A stretch of 33,219 nt of DNA from an uncultured Muribaculaceae bacterium (GCA_910584545.1 CAJUBC010000022.1:1-33219); one strand, 5' to 3'. Counted from the stretch's first letter, positions 24,489 to 33,003 are shown. A program made the numbers and translations. Notes: a model not told the origin generated them from the letters alone.

Positions 24489-25214
24489 ATGTGGCTATTC
24501 AACAAATCAAAAAAAATCGGTGAATCCGGTCTTCTTGAAGGCTTCACCGACTGGCATTCACACATACTTCCCGGTGTTGATGATGGAATACGCACAGAAC
24601 AGGAGTCGCTGGCACTTCTCGAGGATTTCGAACGCGCAGGTGTCAAGGAGGTGTGGTTCACACCCCACATCATGGAAGACATCCCCAACACCACTTCCGG
24701 TCTCAAAGAGCATTTCGAAGAATTCACCAGTCGATATAAGGGTCCGATCCGGCTGCACCTTGCCGCGGAGAACATGCTTGACACGCTCTTCGAGGAACGT
24801 CTCAAGAACAATGACCTCCTGACCATAGGCAATTCCGGACAGCATCTGCTCGTGGAGACGTCATACGTAAGTCCTCCTTTCGCCATGGACGAGATGATAG
24901 ATGCAATCATGAAAAAAGGTTACACCCCGATACTCGCCCATCCGGAAAGATACCGCTACATGGAGGAGGATGACTACCGCCAGTGGAAGGAACGCGGGCT
25001 GCTGTTCCAGCTAAACTACATGTCGCTCGCCGGAGGTTACGGTGAGACAGCCCGCAAAAAAGCGGAATGGCTTTTGAGACAGGGAATGATCGACATGACG
25101 GGCAGCGACGTACACCGCCAGACCGTGTTCGAACGCGCTTTAGGTCTCGCTCCCAAAAAAGCCGAGGCACTCCGCACACTTGTCGAGATATCCAAGACAG
25201 ACCCGACCGCCTGA
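24489..25214 (+). CDS. YwqE/CpsB-like tyrosine-protein phosphatase, PHP family
   Basis: The enzyme would remove phosphate from the tyrosine cluster of the Wzc-like kinase. The 241-residue protein has PHP metal ligands: His23 and His25 in DWHSHILPG, Asp31 and Asp32, a glutamate in LAAENML, His in AHPERYRY, and Asp and His in TGSDVHR. These match the Mn-dependent CpsB/CapC/YwqE family. It follows the kinase by 118 bp. An ATG at 24479 is out of frame and soon stops, so 24489 is the start. The PHP fold is shared with histidinol phosphatase, but the neighbours make the tyrosine-phosphatase role much more likely. Confidence 0.92.
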   Translation: MWLFNKSKKIGESGLLEGFTDWHSHILPGVDDGIRTEQESLALLEDFERAGVKEVWFTPHIMEDIPNTTSGLKEHFEEFTSRYKGPIRLHLAAENMLDTLFEERLKNNDLLTIGNSGQHLLVETSYVSPPFAMDEMIDAIMKKGYTPILAHPERYRYMEEDDYRQWKERGLLFQLNYMSLAGGYGETARKKAEWLLRQGMIDMTGSDVHRQTVFERALGLAPKKAEALRTLVEISKTDPTA

Positions 25215-25270
25215 CTTCAGGACATACCGACATGATATCAGCATACAACCTCAAGATTTCGAAATAATAT

Positions 25271-26584
25271 ATGGACAAAAAAATAGCAATCGCGGGAACC
25301 GGCTACGTAGGACTAAGCATAGCCACGCTACTCGCCCAGCACAACCATGTCACGGCAGTGGATGTGATTCCCGAGAAAGTGGATCTGATCAACTCCCGCA
25401 AATCTCCGATTCGCGACGAGTATATTGAGAAATACCTCTCGGAAAAGGAACTGGACCTCACAGCCACACTCGATGGCGCGGCCGCGTACGCCGATGCGGA
25501 GTATGTTGTGGTCGCCACTCCTACCAACTACGATCCGGTGAAGAACTATTTCGATACCTCCAGTGTGGAAGCAGTGTGCGACCTCGTGCTAAACGTCAAC
25601 CCCGACGCTGTGATAGTAATCAAATCCACGATTCCGGTCGGATACTGCCGCTCGCTGTATCTGAAATACGCCCGTCGAGGAGTGAAGCGTCTCAACCTTA
25701 TCTTCTCTCCCGAATTCCTCCGCGAGAGCAAAGCCCTGTACGACAACCTGTATCCGAGCCGCATCATCGTCGGGTTCCCTAAAATCATCGACGACGGAGA
25801 GTTCTCGGGTGAAAACGAGGCTATCCGCAAACTCGCCGACATACCGATGCTTGAAAACGCATCGCGTGAATTCGCCGCCCTTCTCCGCGAAGGCGCACTC
25901 AAGGAGGATATCCCCACCCTCTTCATGGGAATGAAAGAAGCCGAAGCCGTGAAGCTTTTCGCCAACACTTATCTGGCGCTGCGAGTAAGCTACTTCAACG
26001 AGCTCGATACATACGCCGAGGTAAAAGGACTTGATGCCCGCAACATCATCGACGGCATAGGCCTCGATCCCCGTATCGGATTGCACTACAACAACCCTTC
26101 GTTCGGTTATGGAGGGTATTGCCTTCCAAAGGACACTAAACAGCTGCTCGCCAATTATGCCGACGTGCCTCAGAACATGATGACCGCCATCGTGGAAAGC
26201 AACCGCACACGTAAGGATTTCATCGCCGACCAGGTGCTGAAAATGGCGGGATACTACAGCTATTCCGGTGAAAACGACTACGCGGCCGGACAGGAAAGGG
26301 AAGTCGTGATAGGTGTCTACCGCCTCACCATGAAAAGTAATTCCGACAACTTCCGCCAGAGCTCCATCCAGGGCGTGATGAAGAGGGTGAAGGCAAAAGG
26401 AGCCAAGGTGATCATATATGAGCCCACTCTCGAGAACGGCAGCACCTTCTTCGGAAGCGAGGTAGTGAACGATATGGAGCGTTTCAAGAAGGAGGCAGCC
26501 GTTATCATAGCCAACCGCATTTCGCCCGAACTCGCCGATGTGGCCGGGAAGGTCTATTCACGCGATCTTTTCTCAAAAGACTGA
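25271..26584 (+). CDS. ugd: UDP-glucose 6-dehydrogenase
   Basis: The enzyme oxidises UDP-glucose to UDP-glucuronate with two NAD+. The 437-residue protein begins with a Rossmann loop, AGTGYVGLS (residues 7-15). The middle has the family motifs VVVATPTNYD, KSTIPVGYCR and FSPEFLRES. The catalytic cysteine is Cys284 in GYGGYCLPKDTKQL, and the C-terminal domain includes VIGVYRLTMKSNSDNFRQSS. This is the short Ugd type with a slightly long C-terminal half. Its place after the kinase-phosphatase pair suggests that the polymer contains glucuronate or a sugar made from it. In other bacteria BY-kinases phosphorylate Ugd, which may apply here (inference). A related nucleotide-sugar dehydrogenase such as UDP-ManNAc dehydrogenase is less likely. 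Confidence 0.9.
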   Translation: MDKKIAIAGTGYVGLSIATLLAQHNHVTAVDVIPEKVDLINSRKSPIRDEYIEKYLSEKELDLTATLDGAAAYADAEYVVVATPTNYDPVKNYFDTSSVEAVCDLVLNVNPDAVIVIKSTIPVGYCRSLYLKYARRGVKRLNLIFSPEFLRESKALYDNLYPSRIIVGFPKIIDDGEFSGENEAIRKLADIPMLENASREFAALLREGALKEDIPTLFMGMKEAEAVKLFANTYLALRVSYFNELDTYAEVKGLDARNIIDGIGLDPRIGLHYNNPSFGYGGYCLPKDTKQLLANYADVPQNMMTAIVESNRTRKDFIADQVLKMAGYYSYSGENDYAAGQEREVVIGVYRLTMKSNSDNFRQSSIQGVMKRVKAKGAKVIIYEPTLENGSTFFGSEVVNDMERFKKEAAVIIANRISPELADVAGKVYSRDLFSKD

Positions 26585-26605
26585 CGTATCTTCATTCTCT
26601 CCGAC

Positions 26606-27571
26606 ATGAACAGCATGACACCACGGGTCAGCATAATTCTGCCCAATTATAATCACGAGCCGTTCCTTCGCGAACGGCTCGACAGCATACTCTCCCAGAC
26701 GTTCGCCGATTGGGAACTGATAGTCCTTGACGACAAGAGTCATGACAAAAGTCTGGACATCATCAGGGAATATGCCGAGCGAGAGCCTCGCATCACCAGG
26801 GTCATTGAGAACGAAGCCAACAGCGGCTCGACCTTCCGACAGTGGGAAAAAGGGATAAAAATCGCCCGGGCTCCTCTGATATGGATTGCAGAGAGCGATG
26901 ATGTGGCACATCCGGAATTTCTTGCTGAAGCGGTAGCCGCCCTCGACGCGTCACCGGGAACCGGCATCGCGTTCTGCAATTCCCAGCTTATAGACAGTCA
27001 ATCCAAAGCGTTACCGCTTGACCTGGACAGGGACGACATTTCGGAAGGAGGGGTGACCTACCATTATGCGAAGGATTTCATCAGCGGGAAAATGCTTGTC
27101 AACAACAGGCTGTACAACGCAAGCGCCGTGGTTTTCCACCGCGGACTTTACGACAAGGTGACAACCGACCTGACCCGGTTCCGTCTTTGCGGAGACTGGG
27201 TGTGCTGGGCACAGATGATAGCGGCCTCAGGCAGTGTGGCCTGGATGCACAGGAAACTCAATTCCTTCCGTCAGCATGCCGCTAAGGTGACGAGCCACGC
27301 CAAGAAGAACGGATTGGAGATGATGGAACGCGCCGAAGCTGCAGAAATACTAATCGGCCTTGCGCGTCCATCCTGGTGGAAGCGGAACTGCATGATCGGC
27401 TACAATGCGGTGCATGCCGGGAAAGGGGCCGGTTATGACCTGCAGACGCAGCTGCAGATTCTTGCCCGCTGGCGCGACAGATTCGGATCGCTGCTGCTGC
27501 CGCGGCTGGTCTTCATGCTGAACGCCGCTTCCAAAAGACTCACAGGAAAGAAAGCCGACCCTTACAGCTGA
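26606..27571 (+). CDS. Family 2 glycosyltransferase
   Basis: This is a GT-A fold transferase of family GT2, probably adding one sugar to the lipid-linked repeat on the cytoplasmic face. The N-terminus has the UDP-sugar binding strand VSIILPNYNHEPFLRERLDSILSQ (split here by function: IILPNYN, then SILSQTF) and LDDKSHDKS. The metal-binding acidic motif appears in IAESDDVAHPEF near residues 95-106. The last 100 residues or so are basic and lack a membrane helix. It starts 21 bp after ugd and ends 14 bp before the next transferase, so the three form a tight unit. A second in-frame ATG four codons in is an alternative start. Donor and linkage cannot be predicted. Confidence 0.87.
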   Translation: MNSMTPRVSIILPNYNHEPFLRERLDSILSQTFADWELIVLDDKSHDKSLDIIREYAEREPRITRVIENEANSGSTFRQWEKGIKIARAPLIWIAESDDVAHPEFLAEAVAALDASPGTGIAFCNSQLIDSQSKALPLDLDRDDISEGGVTYHYAKDFISGKMLVNNRLYNASAVVFHRGLYDKVTTDLTRFRLCGDWVCWAQMIAASGSVAWMHRKLNSFRQHAAKVTSHAKKNGLEMMERAEAAEILIGLARPSWWKRNCMIGYNAVHAGKGAGYDLQTQLQILARWRDRFGSLLLPRLVFMLNAASKRLTGKKADPYS

Positions 27572-27585
27572 TAATCTCCAAAGCC

Positions 27586-28752
27586 ATGAAATTACTCTTT
27601 TTCAATCCATACATAACATATCCCACCGGTGGCGGCGTGGAACGCGTCATCTCGGAGATGTATCGGTTCCTGACAGCTTCGGGACATGGAATAGTCACGG
27701 CATATTACCGTGACACCGACAATGTGTGCGATCCTATTCCGGGCCAGATCAGGCTACCGGAGGAGAGCGGAGACAGCGATGCCAACCGCAGGGAACTGAT
27801 GGAGCTGATTGAAAAAGAGAAGTTCGACCTCGCCATCAACTTCGGAGCTATGTACGGAACAGGTTCCCGGGCGTTTGTCGAGGCCGCGGCAGAAACGGGA
27901 CTGAAAGTGATATCCGTTTACCACAACACTCTCGACTGGGTACTCTGGGACCATCCCAAAATTCGTCCGTTGATGATGCGCCGGTACTTGCGCGCGCCTC
28001 TCAGGATGTTGTTGGGAATGGTGCAGAAACTACCCGGACTACACAACGCGCGTTTCACAAGCCGGCATTCGGAGGCATGCGTACTCCTCGGAGAGTGCTA
28101 TTTCAGCCAATTCCGGCATCTGATAGACAGTAACACAAAGAGGCTCAGGGCTATACACAATCCTTTATCGCTCAATGCAGGCACCGGCAGTTTCGAGCAA
28201 CTGCGCCCCGGGAAGGAAAATGTGGTATTGTTCGTAGGGAGGCTTGCCGCGCAGAAGAATCTTCCGGATCTGCTGCGTGCGTGGAAAGAGGCCCGAAAAG
28301 ATGGATGGAGACTCGAAATCGTCGGCGACGGATCCGAAAAGAAAAGCATTGTGCCGCTGGCGGAAGAATTAGGCATTTCGGACTCTGTAAGTTTCGAGGG
28401 TCACCGCAACAATCCGGAGGACTACTACCGCCGGGCCCGCGTATTCGCCATGACCTCCATTTTCGAGGGGTATCCCATGACCCTGATTGAATGCCAGGCG
28501 TTCGGATGCGTTCCGGTCATCACCGACAGCTATCCCGCGGCTTCGGAAATCGTGGACAACGGTCGCAACGGTCTGTTGTCAAAACCTGAGAATTTCGCAA
28601 CAGCACTTAAGGATCTGCTTACGGATGACGAGAGACTGGACCGCATGGCGCATGAAGCCATGCGAGAGGCCCGGAAATACTCCGTGCCGGAGATCGCCGC
28701 TCGATGGAACGGACTGATCGAGGAAATCTGCGGGGTTTCAGAGAATCGGTGA
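27586..28752 (+). CDS. Family 4 glycosyltransferase
   Basis: This is a GT-B fold retaining transferase of family GT4. The N-terminal acceptor domain opens with NPYITYPTGGGVERVISEM, whose glycine-rich loop is typical. The C-terminal donor domain has VLFVGRLAAQKNLPDLLRAW (hinge), IVGDGSEKK, FEGHRNNPEDYYRRA, and the E-x7-E motif Glu294-Gly-Tyr-Pro ... Glu302. A basic hydrophobic patch near 130-150 may hold it at the membrane. It is the last gene of the polysaccharide run and its end overlaps the end of cls on the other strand by 15 bp. Its substrate is unknown. Confidence 0.9.
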   Translation: MKLLFFNPYITYPTGGGVERVISEMYRFLTASGHGIVTAYYRDTDNVCDPIPGQIRLPEESGDSDANRRELMELIEKEKFDLAINFGAMYGTGSRAFVEAAAETGLKVISVYHNTLDWVLWDHPKIRPLMMRRYLRAPLRMLLGMVQKLPGLHNARFTSRHSEACVLLGECYFSQFRHLIDSNTKRLRAIHNPLSLNAGTGSFEQLRPGKENVVLFVGRLAAQKNLPDLLRAWKEARKDGWRLEIVGDGSEKKSIVPLAEELGISDSVSFEGHRNNPEDYYRRARVFAMTSIFEGYPMTLIECQAFGCVPVITDSYPAASEIVDNGRNGLLSKPENFATALKDLLTDDERLDRMAHEAMREARKYSVPEIAARWNGLIEEICGVSENR

Positions 28753-30177
28753 GAAAAGCCTTACGATCGACTCCATGGTGCGCTGCGGCAGCGGACGCTT
28801 GATCCATGCGGAATAAGTCACCTTAGTGCAGTTACCCATATCGCTGAAAAAGATGTCGCGCATCTTGCGGTTCACCTCCCTGTCATAAATGAAAAGGTTG
28901 CTTTCGAAGTTGTTCTCGAAACTGCGGAAGTCGAAATTGGTGGAACCGGCCGTCACGAGGTTGTCATCTATGATCATTCCCTTGGCATGCAACATTCCTG
29001 GATTGTAAAGATATACCTTCATCCCCGCCCGCAGGCACTTGGTGACATAGCTGAACGACGCGAACCGCAGCAATCGCGAGTCGCTCTTCCGGGGAATCAT
29101 TATCCGCACGTCGAGTTTTGAAAGAGCGGCGGCCTCCAGGGCATGCTGCAACGCATCGGTGGGAAGGAAATAAGGCGTCTGAATATAGATACACTTCGTG
29201 GCTGAGGAGATGGCCTTCAGAAAACAGAGCGATATATTGTCCCATTCACCCATCGGGCCGGAGGTGACGAGCTGCATCCCGGTGGAGTTATGGAAAGGCA
29301 CCGGGCATTTCTTGGGCAGTTCCATCTGCATGGGGTGGTCGCCGAAGTTCCAGTCGACCACGAATGAATACGTCAGGCTCTCCACTATGTCGCCCGTTAC
29401 GCGGAAATGCGTGTCACGCCAGACCTGTCCGGGGGCTGACCCTTGCTCGTAGCGGTCTGCGATATTCATGCCGCCGATGTAGCCGATCCTGCTGTCGATG
29501 ATGACTATCTTGCGGTGGTTACGCCAGTTGACTCGGTTGGCGAGCTGCGGGAACGTCACCTTGAAAAAGGGATGGACCTGAACTCCGGCTGTAGCCATCT
29601 CTCTGAAGAATCTGTTTCTTGCCGAGAAGCTTCCCACATGGTCATAAAGCACCTTCACGTCCAGTCCCTCGTGGGCTTTGTCTATGAGAATGTCGGCGAT
29701 TTCCTGGCCGAGTCGGTCATCAAGAAAAATATAGTACTGGAGATAGATCGATTCGCGCGCCGCCCGCATGTCGCGTTTCAGAGCCTCGAACTTGTCGCGG
29801 CCGATAGTGAATATTTCCAACTCGTTGTTGACGGTGAAGAATGAGGTGGATACGTTCTTGGCAAGCTTTATGAGATTCCGTTCGGAGCGAGAGAGAGGCT
29901 GGGAGTCGAGGTCCACATGGCCGGGGGCCATGTGGGTCATGAGACGGCGCTTGTTGTAGCGGGAGATGATATGCTCGCCGCGCAGGCTGCGTCCGAAGAA
30001 CAGGTATGCCACTATACCTCCAACCGGGAGGAATGTCAGCGCAATCACCCAGGCGATGGAGCGTACCGGGTTGCGGTTCTCTTTCATGACAGAGATCACG
30101 CAACCGGCCACTGTCAGGAAATATATTCCGACAAGCAGGTAATCGACCCATGTATTTGTTATTCCCTTAATAAACAT
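28738..30177 (-). CDS. cls: Cardiolipin synthase, phospholipase D family
   Basis: The enzyme joins two phosphatidylglycerols into cardiolipin and glycerol at the inner membrane. The 479-residue protein has two N-terminal membrane helices (about 12-30 and 40-60), then GRSLRGEHI. Two HKD motifs follow: HRKIVIID near residue 219 and HAKGMIID near 396, each with the downstream Gly-Gly or Gly-Ser segment (GYIGGMN, AGSTNFDFRS). This is the ClsA-type layout. A 17-bp tandem duplication covers its start (30168-30201) and puts a second, out-of-frame ATG upstream. It lies 48 bp after the DUF3109 gene. Confidence 0.94.
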   Translation of the reverse strand: MFIKGITNTWVDYLLVGIYFLTVAGCVISVMKENRNPVRSIAWVIALTFLPVGGIVAYLFFGRSLRGEHIISRYNKRRLMTHMAPGHVDLDSQPLSRSERNLIKLAKNVSTSFFTVNNELEIFTIGRDKFEALKRDMRAARESIYLQYYIFLDDRLGQEIADILIDKAHEGLDVKVLYDHVGSFSARNRFFREMATAGVQVHPFFKVTFPQLANRVNWRNHRKIVIIDSRIGYIGGMNIADRYEQGSAPGQVWRDTHFRVTGDIVESLTYSFVVDWNFGDHPMQMELPKKCPVPFHNSTGMQLVTSGPMGEWDNISLCFLKAISSATKCIYIQTPYFLPTDALQHALEAAALSKLDVRIMIPRKSDSRLLRFASFSYVTKCLRAGMKVYLYNPGMLHAKGMIIDDNLVTAGSTNFDFRSFENNFESNLFIYDREVNRKMRDIFFSDMGNCTKVTYSAWIKRPLPQRTMESIVRLFSPIL

Positions 30178-30194
30178 AACCTGGTAATAAACAT
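30159..30194 (-). CDS. Possible 11-codon upstream open frame overlapping the cls start
   Basis: The duplicated segment supplies an ATG at 30194 in the same local sequence as the cls ATG at 30177, but in another frame. It encodes eleven residues (MFITRLCLLRE) and stops at 30159, 18 bases inside cls. Because both ATGs share the same upstream bases, a ribosome has no obvious reason to prefer one. It may lower cls translation or couple to it. Expression is unproven. Confidence 0.35.
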   Translation of the reverse strand: MFITRLCLLRE

Positions 30195-30201
30195 AACCTG
30201 G
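30168..30201 (-). repeat. 17-bp perfect tandem duplication over the cls start codon
   Basis: TAATAAACATAACCTGG (plus-strand reading) occurs twice in direct succession. Each copy holds one ATG on the minus strand. Because 17 is not a multiple of three, the two ATGs lie in different frames. Confidence 0.85.
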
Positions 30202-30225
30202 ACTCCCTCCCTAAGACTCTGTTCC

Positions 30226-30819
30226 TTATAATTTCAGGGCAGTGGGATTCTGACGCAGCCATTCCTTGACGGTGAGGTCAAGTTCCTCCCACCACTCCTT
30301 TCCGAACCGACGCTCCAGCGGACCTCGCAGGAATTCGTAGGCCCTTATCCCCTTGGCTCGGCCGAGTGTTTCGGCACACTTGCATATTTTCCAACGGTGA
30401 AGGTTTACCGCGGTAAAGCCGTCGTACTCCTTGAGACGCACCGGATAGAGACGGCACGATATCGGTTTCACATCCGGAATCCTGCCCTCGCGGAAGGCGG
30501 ATTCAAGCGCGCACAGGCACTTGCCTCCGGCTTCGTATCGGGTGAAGACACAGTCACGGCCACCGACTATCGAGGTGACAAGGTCACCGTCCGGATCGGT
30601 GTAAGCGACTCCGTTCTCCCCTATTTCGCGGAGAGCGGCAGGAGTGAGAAGGTCTTTTACGGAATCGAGCACTGCCTCGATCGCCTCCTTTTCGCCCAGG
30701 GCGAGAGGAGCACCGGCATCACCCTCGACGCAGCAGGCGCCGAGACAGGAATCGAGATCGCACACGAAGAATCTTTCGATAAGATCCATTGAGACAAGAG
30801 TGTCTTTTATCTGGAGCAT
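30226..30819 (-). CDS. DUF3109 family cysteine-rich protein
   Basis: This 197-residue protein is of unknown function. It is rich in cysteine. Near the N-terminus it has Cys-x4-Cys-x3-Cys-Cys (CDLDSCLGACC, about 20-30) followed by EGDAGAPL. Later cysteines appear in GGRDCVFT, GKCLCALE, PISCRLYP and KICKCAE. The pattern matches the DUF3109 family common in Bacteroidetes and distantly recalls YkgJ-type zinc or iron-sulfur proteins. There is no signal peptide, so it should be cytosolic. It lies between the DUF5103 gene and cls and probably shares their transcript. A metal-binding role is inferred only from the cysteines. Confidence 0.85.
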   Translation of the reverse strand: MLQIKDTLVSMDLIERFFVCDLDSCLGACCVEGDAGAPLALGEKEAIEAVLDSVKDLLTPAALREIGENGVAYTDPDGDLVTSIVGGRDCVFTRYEAGGKCLCALESAFREGRIPDVKPISCRLYPVRLKEYDGFTAVNLHRWKICKCAETLGRAKGIRAYEFLRGPLERRFGKEWWEELDLTVKEWLRQNPTALKL

Positions 30820-30859
30820 AATTAAGCGCTGATTTTTACTTATTGTCGCGGGCTGTACC

Positions 30860-30882
30860 CGCGATACACAACTGCCATCCGG
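30860..30882. repeat. Dispersed intergenic repeat, copy 2
   Basis: It matches 7541-7563 at 20 of 23 positions, with an identical 14-base core at 30869-30882 and in the same orientation. The right arm of the hairpin at 30844-30866 forms its first bases. Confidence 0.5.
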
Positions 30883-30905
30883 CTGACAATCTATCGGAAC
30901 AGCTC

Positions 30906-30930
30906 CGGCTCTAAGCGCAGCTTTGAGCCG
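30906..30930 (-). terminator. Hairpin directly after the DUF5103 gene, possible terminator
   Basis: CGGCTC-T-AAGC pairs with GCTT-T-GAGCCG around a GCA loop: ten base pairs with one T-T mismatch. It starts one base after the DUF5103 stop on the minus strand. The bases after it are not T-rich, so it may be an mRNA-end stabiliser or a Rho-linked site and not a classic terminator. Confidence 0.4.
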
Positions 30931-30931
30931 T

Positions 30932-32341
30932 CTATCTGTTTCCGAGGAGGCGGAAGCCTATCAGGCGGTCGCCTCGGGATCCCGGAGGACGGAAATAGAC
31001 AGCCACCCGATATTCGTTGTCTGTCTCATATTTATTCCCCTCGATCGGGGCCGGAGAGGGCTGTGGGTTCCTTGCGTCGCGTACCACATACTGGTAGTTG
31101 TAGGCTCCCTGTTTTACGGGAATCTCTGCCCGATAGGCTCCGGCCTCCGGGTCGTATGTCATGCGGTTGGCGTCGGTGTAGAGGCCGTGGGTGAATTCGC
31201 CGTCGACGTAAACATCGGCATCGGGGATTCTGTCGGTCTCAAGAAGGAAATGAACCGTTATGTAGTCGGCTCCGAGATCCGAGTCAGTGGAATTGTATTC
31301 CCTGACGAGGAACCGTCCATGCTGTGTGCGGTCGTACTCGTACTCCCTGTACGCCCTCGGCTCATCTTTCTTGAGCCATACATGATAGTTGCTCCCCATG
31401 TAGCGCAGAGAGTCGACATGCATGCCTGGAAAACCGTTGCTTACGGATTCGAAACGCCGGTACTCATTGGATGCGGGAAAGATCAAGTCGGGTTGATGCT
31501 CGTAGGCCATCCGTACCCCCTCCACCCGTGTGGGATTACGGAGCCACCGGGCGGTTTCCTCGCGGCCGTTCTGATCGACGCGCACAAGGATATCGGAATA
31601 GGGATTGGATATGCCGGATGCATCGCCATCAACCGTAAGCTCGAGCTGCTGCCATTCGGAATAGTGGCCTCGGTCTGTACGCGAAAGGGCTCCTCCCTCC
31701 ACTATTGCAGTGTTTTCAGAGACCATGAACCGCGTCTGGAGCACCACCCTGTCAGGATCATCCTGATGGAAAACCTGCAGGAGATAGTTGCCGGAATACC
31801 TGAGCCGCACATCCTCGTTGGGGATTTCGATCTGATAGTTGATGAAATGGACGAATGTCCCGGAAGAGAACGCGAAATCTCTTACATCATTGACATTAAA
31901 CCCGTCAAGATATTCCGACTCAACGAGTCTCGACGGTTCCCAGTCGGCATTGCAGTGAATGAGACGGTACTGCAGGAAGGAATTGTCTTCTCCGATCTCG
32001 TCGAAATTGACTATGATTCGGTCGTTGGTGCCCAGACGTATCACAGGAGCGGCCATAAACTCATCAGCCACCGATGTCTTGAGGGTCCAGAAACGGGAAT
32101 CGAAGATTTGGTCTGAGACGACTGCCCCATGAGCGTTCATGGCCACTAACAACGCGAGCAATGCCAACAGCAGCACTCCGTACAGAATACCTTTTATCTT
32201 TATTCTTTTTGCATTGGCATCCCTGTTGCGTTCGATTTCACGGTTGCGCATCCGCTCCCGTAAATCCCGCTCATATCTGTCCCTGTCGAAAGGCTCCTGC
32301 TGCGAATAGCCGGCAGGTCGCCGGTCAGTGTCCTTTACCAT
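30932..32341 (-). CDS. DUF5103 (type 9 secretion plug-like) protein with Arg-rich N-terminus
   Basis: This protein of 469 residues resembles the DUF5103 family, of which one studied member plugs the type 9 secretion channel SprA. It is unknown whether this strain has that system; many gut Bacteroidales carry DUF5103 without it (family knowledge, not checked). After a hydrophobic helix at 51-69, the exported part is beta-rich and ends in RPPGSRGDRLIGFRLLGNR. The first 50 residues are very charged, with about twelve arginines, which is odd for a signal peptide. A second ATG at 32251 (Met31) would give a shorter basic leader. The long start overlaps the ung stop by 7 bp, which supports coupling. 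The function is uncertain. Confidence 0.75.
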   Translation of the reverse strand: MVKDTDRRPAGYSQQEPFDRDRYERDLRERMRNREIERNRDANAKRIKIKGILYGVLLLALLALLVAMNAHGAVVSDQIFDSRFWTLKTSVADEFMAAPVIRLGTNDRIIVNFDEIGEDNSFLQYRLIHCNADWEPSRLVESEYLDGFNVNDVRDFAFSSGTFVHFINYQIEIPNEDVRLRYSGNYLLQVFHQDDPDRVVLQTRFMVSENTAIVEGGALSRTDRGHYSEWQQLELTVDGDASGISNPYSDILVRVDQNGREETARWLRNPTRVEGVRMAYEHQPDLIFPASNEYRRFESVSNGFPGMHVDSLRYMGSNYHVWLKKDEPRAYREYEYDRTQHGRFLVREYNSTDSDLGADYITVHFLLETDRIPDADVYVDGEFTHGLYTDANRMTYDPEAGAYRAEIPVKQGAYNYQYVVRDARNPQPSPAPIEGNKYETDNEYRVAVYFRPPGSRGDRLIGFRLLGNR

Positions 32342-33003
32342 ACAATAGGAGTTTTACCGTGGGTCACGAGATACTCGTTGGCTTTGGAGAAATGATGATT
32401 ACCGAAAAAGCCGCGATATGCGGAGAGGGGCGATGGATGGGCAGAACTGAGCACGAGATGGCGGGAGCGGTCGATAGCCGCACCACGCCGAATCGCATCA
32501 GAACCCCACAGGAGAAACACTATGTTCTCACGGTCATGATTCAGGACTCTGATTGCCTCTCCGGTAAGCCGCTCCCAACCGATGTCGGCATGCGACCTCG
32601 GCTGATGCTCACGCACCGTAAGGGAGGAGTTCAGCAGAAGCACTCCCTGCTTCGCCCATCGCGTAAGATCGCCGTCAGCGGGAAAGGGAGCGCCGGTATC
32701 GGACTGAACCTCCTTGAAGATATTCACCAGCGACGGAGGCATCGCAATACCCGGATTGACCGAGAACGACAGTCCGTTTGCCTGCCCCGGTCCATGATAT
32801 GGGTCCTGCCCTACGATCACGACTTTCGTCCGGGCGTAAGGACAGGAGTCGAACGCCGCAAAAATTTTTGATGCGGGAGGATACACTCTCACCGAAGGGT
32901 CGGCATACTCACCGCGCACCCTTTCGGCAAGCTCCCTGAAATAGGGTTTGTCGAATTCCGAGGAGAGAGCGTCTCTCCATCCCTGTTCCATCTTTACTTC
33001 CAT
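32335..33003 (-). CDS. ung: Uracil-DNA glycosylase, family 1
   Basis: Ung removes uracil from DNA and starts base-excision repair. The 222-residue protein has the water-activating motif GQDPYHG with Asp67, the uracil-binding LLLNSSLTVRE, and the DNA-intercalating loop SSAHPSPLSAYRG with the catalytic histidine. I start it at 33003 (MEVKMEQGW), which fits the family N-terminus of an acidic segment ending in Trp about nine residues in. A GTG at 33033 and an ATG at 32991 are alternatives. It overlaps the DUF5103 gene by 7 bp. Confidence 0.96.
   Translation of the reverse strand: MEVKMEQGWRDALSSEFDKPYFRELAERVRGEYADPSVRVYPPASKIFAAFDSCPYARTKVVIVGQDPYHGPGQANGLSFSVNPGIAMPPSLVNIFKEVQSDTGAPFPADGDLTRWAKQGVLLLNSSLTVREHQPRSHADIGWERLTGEAIRVLNHDRENIVFLLWGSDAIRRGAAIDRSRHLVLSSAHPSPLSAYRGFFGNHHFSKANEYLVTHGKTPIVW

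Larger units (their letters stand above)
30820..30931 (-). other. Hairpin-rich gap between the DUF5103 and DUF3109 genes
   Basis: This 112-bp gap holds two strong inverted repeats (30844-30866 and 30906-30930) and the second copy of the dispersed repeat. The 30844-30866 stem is TGTCGCGGG with CCCGCGATA around a 5-base loop, with one wobble pair. I see no promoter box for DUF3109. Confidence 0.55.

Noticed and set aside
30923..32116. Open frame of 397 codons on the plus strand
   Set aside because: It is antisense to the DUF5103 gene, which has clear family features and a signal or anchor helix; the plus frame has none.
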